Origin: Rhodospirillaceae bacterium
Lineage (GTDB): Bacteria > Pseudomonadota > Gammaproteobacteria > Steroidobacterales > Rariloculaceae
Assembly: GCA_002718345.1 (NCBI GenBank)
Contig: PBDA01000025.1
Span: 1 to 55,581, forward strand
DNA length: 55,581 bases
Direction of reading: 5' to 3'
Position numbers and translations under genes: made by a program. Below, piece by piece: positions 43,541-51,570 of the stretch. Numbering within the stretch: position 1 is the first letter of the stretch; the number at the start of each line of letters is the position of its first letter. The notes beneath the pieces are model-generated. The model searched no databases, was not told where the DNA came from, and saw only the letters and a program-made list of their open reading frames with translations.

Positions 43541-44037
43541 TGGCTACAGCTACACTCATTTTATCTGGTATAGCGATAACCCTAGCCATACTGTTAATGC
43601 TAGCTGCACGTTATTTTTCTTCATCAACAAATGAGGTAGTTGAAAAAATAGAAACCTTACTACCTAGAATTCAGTGTGCGCAATGCGGCTATCCGGGATG
43701 CCGCCCCTATGCAAAAGCTATCGCAGAAGAAAATGCTGAGATAAACCTATGCCCCCCTGGTGGGGATGAAACTGTCCGTCGTTTAGCAAATTTTCTTGGA
43801 CGTGAATTTTCACCAGTTACTGAGCCTGTAAAAGCTGCAAATCTGAATACTGTCGCACTAATCTCTGAAGAACTATGCATTGGTTGCAATCTTTGCTCAC
43901 AAGCTTGCCCGGTAGACGCTATTGTGGGAGTACACCAAAGGATGCACACCGTTATTTCTGAACATTGCACTGGTTGTAGGCTATGTGTTTCACCTTGCCC
44001 AGTAGACTGCATTTCTTTGATACCAAGACATGGTTAA
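43540..44037 (+). CDS. rsxB: RnfB/RsxB ferredoxin-like subunit
   Basis: Electron-input subunit with several Fe-S clusters. One N-terminal membrane helix (about 5-25) leads into the Fe-S domain CAQCGYPGCRPYAKA with the downstream Cys of NLCPPGG, then two 4Fe-4S ferredoxin motifs CIGCNLCSQACPVDAI and CTGCRLCVSPCPVDCI. At 165 aa it ends right after the second motif and is shorter than E. coli RsxB (192 aa). Overlaps rsxC by 8 bases. Confidence 0.95.
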   Translation: MATATLILSGIAITLAILLMLAARYFSSSTNEVVEKIETLLPRIQCAQCGYPGCRPYAKAIAEENAEINLCPPGGDETVRRLANFLGREFSPVTEPVKAANLNTVALISEELCIGCNLCSQACPVDAIVGVHQRMHTVISEHCTGCRLCVSPCPVDCISLIPRHG

Positions 44038-45541
44038 AAATCATATAGCTAAAAGTTTCACTGGCGGGATCAAGCTTAACGCAAATAAAAACGTATCAAG
44101 CTCTAAAACAATTGCAGAACAGTTCATTCCAAGTAAGCTGATAATTCCAATGAGCCATCAGTTTGGCCCAGATGCAATACCTATTGTGAAGGTCAATCAG
44201 AGAATAAAAAAAGGTGAGTTGATTGGAGAACCTGCTGATAAAAACGCATTAGCAGTGCATGCATCATGTTCTGGCCAAGTAACCGCAATCGAACAACACC
44301 AAGAGCCAATTGTAGGTGAAGTATCATCCTCTACCTGCGTGATAATTCAAACCAACAAAGACGATGATGTTTCACATCAGAAAAAATACTGGCCAAGAGA
44401 CACTCAGACTAGGCTTAACCTGATAAATCAAGCAGGGATAGTTGGATTAGGTGGCGGTTCGTTTCCGACAGCTGAAAAACTTAACTCTAAATCTCTAAAT
44501 TGCGAACTACTGATACTCAATGGTGCCGAATGCGAGCCATTTATCTCATGCGATGATGTACTAATGCGTGAACATGCTACAGAAGTACTACGAGGCGGGA
44601 TGGCTATGATGGAGTTAGTTGGCGCAAGTGCAATTTTGGTCTGTATTGAAGATGACAAGCCTGAAGCATTAAACGCAGTTTATGATGCTGCTGGACAACT
44701 TAATTCAAAGCTAATACAGATAGTGACACTTCCAACAAGGTATCCAGCCGGAGGTGAAAAACAATTAATTGAGGCAGTAACAGGCAAAGAGGTTCCAAGT
44801 GGAGAATATCCAATCAATATTGGTTTCATTTGCCAAAATGTTGGAACAGCTTATGCACTTGACCGATATATTCAATTGGGAGAACCACAGATTAATCGCG
44901 TTGTCACGGTAACAGGCCAAGGAATTAAAAATCCACAAAATGTTTTGGTTCCAATTGGATCTCCAATATCAGAACTTATTAGCTTTTGTGGTGGCTACAA
45001 TGATGACGTGTCTCACCTAATTCTAGGTGGAAACATGATGGGATATTCTTTGCATACTGATGAACTACCAGTCACAAAAGCAACTAACTGTATTTTAGCG
45101 ATAAATAAATCACAGGAAGAAAAATCAACACAAATATGGCCTTGTATACGCTGTGGTGACTGTGCCTCAGTATGTCCAGCAAAACTACTTCCACAACGAA
45201 TAGTAAAAGCTTACACCAACAAAAACTTCAACAAACTGGAGGAACTCGGATTAAAAGATTGTATTGAATGTGGTTGCTGCGATGTAGTCTGTCCAAGCCA
45301 TATACCACTGACAGCAAGCTTTAAGAACGCAAAATATCTTACCGAAGAAGCCACCACTCACTCTTTGCTCGCTAATGAGGCGGAAATGCGTCATAACCTA
45401 AAGAAAATAAGACTCTCAAAGGAGCAAATGAAAGTAGATCGTTTACACGCTGAGCTCAAGTCCAATGTTCGAGGAGACAATCGAAAAAGCATGATAAATG
45501 ATGCAGTTAACCGCTCAAGAAAACTTAGAAATAAAAAATAA
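44030..45541 (+). CDS. rsxC: RnfC/RsxC subunit, NADH/FMN and Fe-S domain
   Basis: Peripheral subunit thought to exchange electrons with NAD(H). GLGGGSFPTAEKLN (about 139-152) is the Gly-rich nucleotide loop, with the LILNGAECEPFISCDD motif after it. Two 4Fe-4S motifs, CIRCGDCASVCPAKLLP and CIECGCCDVVCPSHIPL, lie at about 365-425. The protein ends at 503 aa with a short Lys/Arg-rich tail and lacks the long Ala-rich repetitive C-terminal extension of E. coli RsxC (740 aa). Confidence 0.95.
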   Translation: MVKNHIAKSFTGGIKLNANKNVSSSKTIAEQFIPSKLIIPMSHQFGPDAIPIVKVNQRIKKGELIGEPADKNALAVHASCSGQVTAIEQHQEPIVGEVSSSTCVIIQTNKDDDVSHQKKYWPRDTQTRLNLINQAGIVGLGGGSFPTAEKLNSKSLNCELLILNGAECEPFISCDDVLMREHATEVLRGGMAMMELVGASAILVCIEDDKPEALNAVYDAAGQLNSKLIQIVTLPTRYPAGGEKQLIEAVTGKEVPSGEYPINIGFICQNVGTAYALDRYIQLGEPQINRVVTVTGQGIKNPQNVLVPIGSPISELISFCGGYNDDVSHLILGGNMMGYSLHTDELPVTKATNCILAINKSQEEKSTQIWPCIRCGDCASVCPAKLLPQRIVKAYTNKNFNKLEELGLKDCIECGCCDVVCPSHIPLTASFKNAKYLTEEATTHSLLANEAEMRHNLKKIRLSKEQMKVDRLHAELKSNVRGDNRKSMINDAVNRSRKLRNKK

Positions 45542-45552
45542 CCACTCAAATC

Positions 45553-46587
45553 ATGCAATTTACTATCACAAAAGCACCTTATGTTAAACCGATTACCAGC
45601 ATTCCCATCGTTATGCGGCATGTTCTATATGCTCTCATTCCTGCACTTGCTGCTTATATATGGTTTTTCGGGTTCGGCATTTGCATAAATATATTGATCG
45701 CATGTATTGCAGCAGTAGTTTCTGAAGCCTTCATGCTGTATTTAAGAAAACAACCTATTACACAAGGCATCACTGATGGTAGCGCTCTCGTTACCGCTGT
45801 TCTTATAGCTTTTTCCATACCACCACTAGTGCCGTGGTGGATCCCTGTGATTGGCACTTTTTCAGCAATCATATTAGCAAAACATCTCTACGGTGGAATT
45901 GGGGCAAATGTCTTCAATCCGGCAATGGTTGGTTACGCAATACTGTTACTTTCGTTTCCAGTTGAAATGACACACTGGGCTCCACCCCTTGCCGAGGAAC
46001 TTGGTTATGAAGTACTAGGATTTTGGAGCACGATAATCTACGCATTATCAAGCTCGCTTCCTATAGATACTAATATTGATGCAATAACTCAAGCTACTCC
46101 TCTCGACATGATAAAAAGCGGAATAAAAAATAATTCAACAATTACAGAAATTCGTATGGATCCATTATTTGGGAAATTAGGAAGTTTTGGTTGGGAATGG
46201 ATAAGTATTTATACTATTTTTGGAGGTTTGTACTTGCTCTACAAAGGCATAATTAATTGGCACATTCCTGTTTCAGTTTTAACCTCAATGATGATTTTTT
46301 CTGCACTTTTTTATGCCATTGACTCTGATCAATATTTATCTCCTGGATTCCATCTTTTAAGCGGCTCTACAATCATAGGAGCATTTTTTATTGCTACTGA
46401 CCCTACATCAGCTGCAACATCAAACAAAGGCCGTTTGATATACGGATTTGGTATCGGGTCTCTCGCCTATGCAATTCGCACATGGGGCGGATTTCCTGAC
46501 GGATTTGCATTTGCTGTACTACTAATGAACTCATCAGTACCTCTACTGGACCGCTATACAAGGCCAAGAATTTATGGCAAGTCTTAA
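45553..46587 (+). CDS. rsxD: RnfD/RsxD membrane flavoprotein
   Basis: Multi-helix membrane subunit homologous to NqrB, with covalently bound FMN. The flavin-linked residue should be Thr182 in DAITQATPLDM, matching E. coli Thr187. GITDGSALVTAVLIAFSIPP and the NVFNPAMVGYAILL segment are typical. 344 aa. Its end overlaps the rsxG start by 14 bases. Confidence 0.95.
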   Translation: MQFTITKAPYVKPITSIPIVMRHVLYALIPALAAYIWFFGFGICINILIACIAAVVSEAFMLYLRKQPITQGITDGSALVTAVLIAFSIPPLVPWWIPVIGTFSAIILAKHLYGGIGANVFNPAMVGYAILLLSFPVEMTHWAPPLAEELGYEVLGFWSTIIYALSSSLPIDTNIDAITQATPLDMIKSGIKNNSTITEIRMDPLFGKLGSFGWEWISIYTIFGGLYLLYKGIINWHIPVSVLTSMMIFSALFYAIDSDQYLSPGFHLLSGSTIIGAFFIATDPTSAATSNKGRLIYGFGIGSLAYAIRTWGGFPDGFAFAVLLMNSSVPLLDRYTRPRIYGKS

Positions 46588-47242
46588 AAACTCCAATCTA
46601 CAATCTATTCTACTCATAGCACTAATCGCGATTGGCGCATCTACCATAATGTCAGGTAGCTATGAACTCAGTTTTGAACGGATCCAAAAAAACCAACAAG
46701 GCCAGGAATTAGAACTAGTAACACAAATTATAAAATCAACAACTGACGAACAAATTCTAGAAAAAATAAAATCACCAACAGAATCAAACATATCTATTCT
46801 TCCAACTCCAGAACTTACCTACAAAATAACTAAAAATGGGATACTAAATACTTTCATTTTTAATGCCCATTCTTCGCAAGGATACAACGGTTCTATACAT
46901 ATGCTTGTTGGAATAAATATGGATGGGTCCATTACAGGGGTTCGGATAACTGACCATAGAGAAACACCAGGATTAGGAGATAAAATTGACATTGAAAAAT
47001 CTGAATGGATTCTGAATTTTGAGTCAAAAAGTCTTACGAACCCTGAATTACCAAGTTGGCGAGTGACTAAAGATGGTGGACACTTCGATGGATTTACAAG
47101 CGCAACTGTTACAGCAAGGGCAGTTATTCATACTGTAAGAGATACATTAATCTATTTTGAAAATCATAAAGACACATTAATTTCTCATTCTTCAAAAACT
47201 AATTCTATTAACAACGATTATTTAGTTATAACCAATGAATGA
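46574..47242 (+). CDS. rsxG: RnfG/RsxG flavoprotein subunit
   Basis: Periplasm-facing subunit anchored by one N-terminal helix (about 10-28), with covalent FMN on a Thr. The FMN-binding motif FDGFTSATVTARAV has the acceptor Thr at about 178; GVRITDHRETPGLGDKI is the conserved flavin pocket. 222 aa. Overlaps rsxD by 14 and rsxE by 8 bases. Confidence 0.95.
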   Translation: MASLKNSNLQSILLIALIAIGASTIMSGSYELSFERIQKNQQGQELELVTQIIKSTTDEQILEKIKSPTESNISILPTPELTYKITKNGILNTFIFNAHSSQGYNGSIHMLVGINMDGSITGVRITDHRETPGLGDKIDIEKSEWILNFESKSLTNPELPSWRVTKDGGHFDGFTSATVTARAVIHTVRDTLIYFENHKDTLISHSSKTNSINNDYLVITNE

Positions 47243-47876
47243 CTCTAGAACTCTTTTAGCAGATGGCCTCTGGCACAAAAATCCAGCTTTAATACAATTA
47301 ATAGGAATATGCCCATTGTTAGCTGTTACTTCGACCCTTGTAAATGGACTGGCATTGGGGCTTGCAACAATAGTAGTCCTTGTTGGTACTAACCTAGTTG
47401 TATCACTACTGCGTCATGCTCTGATTCCGAGCGTTCGAATATTGATCTTTGTCATGATCATCTCTTCATTGGTAACTACTATCGACATATTAACAAATGC
47501 ATTCTTTTATGAATTGCATGAAGTACTTGGACTATTCATACCATTAATCATTACAAATTGCGCAATTCTAGCCCAAGCTGAAACTATTGCTAGTCGTAAT
47601 AAACTGGGCAAGTCTATGATTTCCGGCCTTGGATCAGGATTAGGATTTACAATTGTTTTGGTATTACTAGGTGGTATGAGAGAAATTATTGGCCTGGGAA
47701 GTCTTTTCTCTGGAATAGAAATGCTCCTTGGTGACAGTGCTCTTAAACTAACAATAAATCTGCCTTATGAAGGCGCTTTGATAGCCATACTTCCTCCTGG
47801 GGCTTTTTTTGGCTTAGCAGCACTTATTGCATTAAGAAATCTGTTGGTTTCTAAAGTTAAGGTAAAACGTATTTGA
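47235..47876 (+). CDS. rsxE: RnfE/RsxE membrane subunit
   Basis: Six-helix membrane subunit paired with RsxA and homologous to NqrD. LIGICPLLAVTSTLVNGLALGL and FIPLIITNCAILAQAE carry the two cysteines expected to hold the buried Fe-S cluster with RsxA. 213 aa. Last rsx gene; the nth frame begins at its end. Confidence 0.95.
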   Translation: MNDSRTLLADGLWHKNPALIQLIGICPLLAVTSTLVNGLALGLATIVVLVGTNLVVSLLRHALIPSVRILIFVMIISSLVTTIDILTNAFFYELHEVLGLFIPLIITNCAILAQAETIASRNKLGKSMISGLGSGLGFTIVLVLLGGMREIIGLGSLFSGIEMLLGDSALKLTINLPYEGALIAILPPGAFFGLAALIALRNLLVSKVKVKRI

Positions 47877-47902
47877 TCTATTATTACCTCGGGAGCTTAG
47901 GA

Positions 47903-48535
47903 GTGAACTCAAAAAATATTAAGGAAATATATAATCGCTTTCAAAAAGAAAACCCTAAACCCACAACTGAATTGAATTTTTCATCACCATTTGAACTTCT
48001 TATAGCAGTGATCCTCTCTGCCCAAGCAACAGATATTGGCGTAAATAAAGCAACGAGTAAATTATTTGAAGTTGCCGCTACACCCCAGACTATGCTTGCA
48101 CTTGGACTAACTGAATTAAAAAATTATATTCAGACTATTGGTCTCTTCAATAATAAAGCCAAAAATATATGGCGCACATGTGAGATTCTTATAGAAAAAT
48201 ATGACGGAATTGTTCCTAAAGATAGAGAAGGGCTTGAATCACTTCCCGGTGTAGGCAGAAAAACTGCTAACGTCATCCTAAATACAGCTTTTGGTCAGCC
48301 TACAATTGCCGTTGATACTCATATTTTTCGAGTCTCTAACAGAACAGGCATAGCGCCAGGAAAAAATGTTGCTCAAGTTGAAAAAAAACTTTTAAAAGTC
48401 ACTCCTGAAAAATACAAAATGAATGCACATCACTGGCTTCTCCTCCATGGGCGCTACATATGCAAAGCACGAAAGCCTAACTGTGAAACTTGCATAATAT
48501 CTGACCTTTGCGAGCACAAGGAAAAGAGCATTTAA
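47903..48535 (+). CDS. nth: Endonuclease III
   Basis: DNA glycosylase/AP lyase for oxidised pyrimidines. The helix-hairpin-helix LPGVGRKTANV has the catalytic Lys120, VDTHIFR the Asp138, and the C-terminal cysteines CKARKPNCETCIISDLC the 4Fe-4S cluster. I start at GTG 47903 with GGGAG 7 bases upstream: the protein is then 210 aa and both catalytic residues take the E. coli numbers. A TTG at 47873 would add ten unrelated residues. It follows rsxE as in E. coli. Confidence 0.96.
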   Translation: MNSKNIKEIYNRFQKENPKPTTELNFSSPFELLIAVILSAQATDIGVNKATSKLFEVAATPQTMLALGLTELKNYIQTIGLFNNKAKNIWRTCEILIEKYDGIVPKDREGLESLPGVGRKTANVILNTAFGQPTIAVDTHIFRVSNRTGIAPGKNVAQVEKKLLKVTPEKYKMNAHHWLLLHGRYICKARKPNCETCIISDLCEHKEKSI

Positions 48536-48548
48536 TATTAAAATAATG

Positions 48549-49961
48549 TCAGCGCTTAGGCATATAAAGGTCAGTTATCACGCCTTCAGAAACTTCTGCA
48601 GCAAATCCAACTGTCTCTGACAAAGTTGGGTGGGGATGAATTGTCATACCAATATCTGCGGCATCGGCACCCATTTCAATTGCCAAAGAAGCCTCTGCAA
48701 TAAGATCACCGGCATTGGTTCCGACTATACCTGCACCTAAAACTCGACCAGTTTCCTGGTCAAATAAAAGTTTAGTGATTCCCTCCGTACGACCCAATGA
48801 AAGTGAACGACCACTTGCTGCCCAGGGGAAAACACCTTTTTCGTATGAAATGTTATTCAATTTTGCATCATTTTCAGTAAGTCCAACCCAAGCAATCTCT
48901 GGATCTGTATAGGCAACCGACGGAATTACACGAGCATCAAAAAAACTCTTTTGACCAGCCGCAACTTCTGCAGCTATTTTGCCCTCATATGAGGCTTTAT
49001 GTGCAAGCATTGGATCACCAACGACATCACCGATCGCAAAAATATGTTGAACATTAGTACGCATTTGCTTATCAACCTTAATAATGCCTCTATTATCTAC
49101 GTCTAAACCTGCTTGATCTGCAGCTATCTGACCACCATTAGCTGTTCTACCTATTGCAACCAAAACTTGAGCAAAATTTTTATCTTTATCGGGCGCTTCA
49201 TGACCTTCAAAACTCACACGCAAACCATTAGCTTCAGGTTTGATTGAAGTGACTTTTGTCCCTAACATAATTGACTCATAACTCGTTGATACGCGTTTCT
49301 GGAGAGGACTTATAAGATCTCTATCACATCCGGGTATTAAAGTTTCAGTCATCTCAACCACTGAAACTTTTACCCCAAGCGACGAATAAACGGTCGCCAT
49401 TTCAAGTCCGATAATTCCGCCTCCAACTACAAGTAAATTATCAGGTAATGGGTCTAACTTTAGTGCTCCAGTAGAGTCAATAATTCTAGGATCATCAGGT
49501 AGATCTTTTAGTTTTGCAGGCTCAGACCCTACTGCAATAATGCACTGTTCAAATGATATACGACTTTTCGTACCATCTTTTTCAACATCTAATTCATAAG
49601 GAGAAACAAATTGGCCTACTCCCTCAACAACCTTGACTGAACGCTGCTTAGCTAAACCATCTAGACCACTTGTTAACTTTCTAACAACCCCATCTTTCCA
49701 ATTATCCAGCTTCCGAACATCAATCTTTGGCTGCCCGAAATCGATACCACACGATGCCATCTCTCCTGCCTCTTGTATAACATTGGCAGCATGCAACAAT
49801 GCCTTAGATGGTATGCAACCCACGTTCAGACAAACACCACCTAACGTAGACCAACGATCAACTAAAACCACATCTAAGCCTAAATCAGCAGCACGAAATG
49901 CTGATGTATAACCTCCAGGGCCAGCACCTAAAACCAATAGTTGAGTCTCCGTTTTTTTCAC
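48549..49961 (-). CDS. lpd: Dihydrolipoyl dehydrogenase (E3)
   Basis: Re-oxidises lipoamide on E2 of pyruvate dehydrogenase and passes electrons to NAD+. FAD loop GAGPGGYTSA (about 13-22), redox disulfide GGVCLNVGCIPSKALLH, NAD loop VVGGGIIGLEMA, and HPHPTLSE with the catalytic His-Glu at the C-terminus. 470 aa. Start GTG at 49961, with GGAAG about 8 bases upstream inside the end of aceF. Convergent with nth, 13 bases apart. Confidence 0.96.
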   Translation of the reverse strand: MKKTETQLLVLGAGPGGYTSAFRAADLGLDVVLVDRWSTLGGVCLNVGCIPSKALLHAANVIQEAGEMASCGIDFGQPKIDVRKLDNWKDGVVRKLTSGLDGLAKQRSVKVVEGVGQFVSPYELDVEKDGTKSRISFEQCIIAVGSEPAKLKDLPDDPRIIDSTGALKLDPLPDNLLVVGGGIIGLEMATVYSSLGVKVSVVEMTETLIPGCDRDLISPLQKRVSTSYESIMLGTKVTSIKPEANGLRVSFEGHEAPDKDKNFAQVLVAIGRTANGGQIAADQAGLDVDNRGIIKVDKQMRTNVQHIFAIGDVVGDPMLAHKASYEGKIAAEVAAGQKSFFDARVIPSVAYTDPEIAWVGLTENDAKLNNISYEKGVFPWAASGRSLSLGRTEGITKLLFDQETGRVLGAGIVGTNAGDLIAEASLAIEMGADAADIGMTIHPHPTLSETVGFAAEVSEGVITDLYMPKR

Positions 49962-49963
49962 TT

Positions 49964-51550
49964 TTAATCTTCCAATGAACTATTCAAACTTTTAAGGCTC
50001 TCAGAAAGATAATTTGTGAATCTAACTGCAGCAGCACCATCTATCACTCGATGATCATATGAGAGAGCAAAGGGCAAAATAAGTCGGGGTACAAATACTC
50101 CATCTTTATAGACTGGTTTAATCTGACTCCTAGAAACACCAAGTATTGCTACCTCAGGAGCATTAATAATTGGTGTAAACCCAGTACCGCCAATCCCGCC
50201 TAAACTAGAAACTGTGAAGACACCGCCTTGCAGCTCCTGAGATTTAAGGTTCCCCTCGCGTGCTCTTTGACTAAGGTCCTCTAGAGAAGCTGCAATTTCA
50301 TAAAAAGTCATCTGATCCGCATTACGAATAACTGGCACTACTAACCCTTCAGGGGTATCGGCTGCAAAACCAATATGGAAATAGTTTTTCTTAACTAAAT
50401 TTTTACCATCGTTAGCCAAAGACGAACGGAATTTTGGATATTCTTTCAAGCAACGAATACATGCAACAATCACAAACGTAAGTAGGGTTATCTTAATTTC
50501 CCTACCCTCTTGTGCTTTCTTACGGAAATTCTCTAGTTGTGTAATATCTGCTTCATCATGTTGAGTCACATGAGGCAAGTTGAGCCAGCTTGCCTGCAAC
50601 CGAGGACCTGAAATTTTCTGAATTCTAGTTAGAGGTTCCACCTCTATAGAACCGAAGCTGGAAAAATCTACTTCAACTACAGACGGCAAACTTGATACCT
50701 TTGTTCCTTGTCGCTGTAAGAAGTTTTTGACCCACGCTTTAACATTTTCAGCAGTAATACGCCCTTTCTGACCAGTACCAGTAACTTGGGCAAGATCTAC
50801 CCCTAGCTCTCGAGCTAACTTTCGAACTGATGGCCCAGCATGGGCCTTAGAAAAACTAGCATGATCAATAACTGGAGCTACTGGAATAGTCTTATGCTGT
50901 TTCTTATCAATTTCAGTCGATGGAAACTCACCATGAGAAATCTCATCTTTTAACACCGACTCCTCATCAGGCACTGATGGCATCATAGTTGTCATTAGGT
51001 CTTTATCAGTAGAATTACAGACTTCTAGTGACAACAAGTTATGCCCAGAAGATACTCTGTCACCTACTGAAACATGAATAGTTTTAACGGCACCTGCAGC
51101 TGGCGATGGAACCTCCATTGTTGCTTTATCAGTCTCTAAAGTAATCAATGGGTCTTCTGATTGAACATGGTCACCCGCAGATACGAGCACCTCTATAACT
51201 TCTACATCTGCAAAATCACCAAGTTCAGGTATTAATACTTCGATGATATCTATGCTAACTTCAGATTGATTTAAACTACCTAGCTCAGCATTTTTATTTT
51301 CTGAAGCCGCATTTTTTTCAACAAACTTATCAAGTAGCAATAAATTGTGGCCTGCAGACACACGGTCACCTACTGTAACTTTCAGCTTTTTTACTATCCC
51401 TGCAGCTGGCGAGGGGACCTCCATCGTAGCTTTGTCAGTTTCTAACATGATCAATGGGTCTTCTTTCTGAATCTGGTCTCCCTCAGAAACCAGTATCTCT
51501 ATGACTTCTACATCAGAGAAATCGCCAAGATCAGGTACAAAAACTTCCAT
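49964..51550 (-). CDS. aceF: Dihydrolipoamide acetyltransferase (E2 of pyruvate dehydrogenase)
   Basis: Core of the pyruvate dehydrogenase complex. Two lipoyl domains (about 1-75 and 103-177) each carry the ETDKATMEVPSPAAG motif with the lipoylated Lys; a Ser/Glu-rich linker leads to the peripheral subunit-binding domain (SVRKLARELGVDLAQVTGTG, about 243-280). The catalytic domain ends with SYDHRVIDGAAAVRF containing the HRxxDG catalytic site. 528 aa; E. coli AceF has three lipoyl domains. Confidence 0.96.
   Translation of the reverse strand: MEVFVPDLGDFSDVEVIEILVSEGDQIQKEDPLIMLETDKATMEVPSPAAGIVKKLKVTVGDRVSAGHNLLLLDKFVEKNAASENKNAELGSLNQSEVSIDIIEVLIPELGDFADVEVIEVLVSAGDHVQSEDPLITLETDKATMEVPSPAAGAVKTIHVSVGDRVSSGHNLLSLEVCNSTDKDLMTTMMPSVPDEESVLKDEISHGEFPSTEIDKKQHKTIPVAPVIDHASFSKAHAGPSVRKLARELGVDLAQVTGTGQKGRITAENVKAWVKNFLQRQGTKVSSLPSVVEVDFSSFGSIEVEPLTRIQKISGPRLQASWLNLPHVTQHDEADITQLENFRKKAQEGREIKITLLTFVIVACIRCLKEYPKFRSSLANDGKNLVKKNYFHIGFAADTPEGLVVPVIRNADQMTFYEIAASLEDLSQRAREGNLKSQELQGGVFTVSSLGGIGGTGFTPIINAPEVAILGVSRSQIKPVYKDGVFVPRLILPFALSYDHRVIDGAAAVRFTNYLSESLKSLNSSLED
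51025..51550 (-). repeat. Tandem repeat encoding the two lipoyl domains of AceF
   Basis: The 5' part of aceF repeats with a period of about 306 bases (102 codons). The two copies can be aligned by eye at the DNA level over most of the domain; the stretch ATCAATGGGTCTTCT on the plus strand occurs near 51144 and 51450. It is a coding duplication inside a known domain architecture. Confidence 0.85.
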
Positions 51551-51570
51551 AAAATATTACTCAGTTATCT

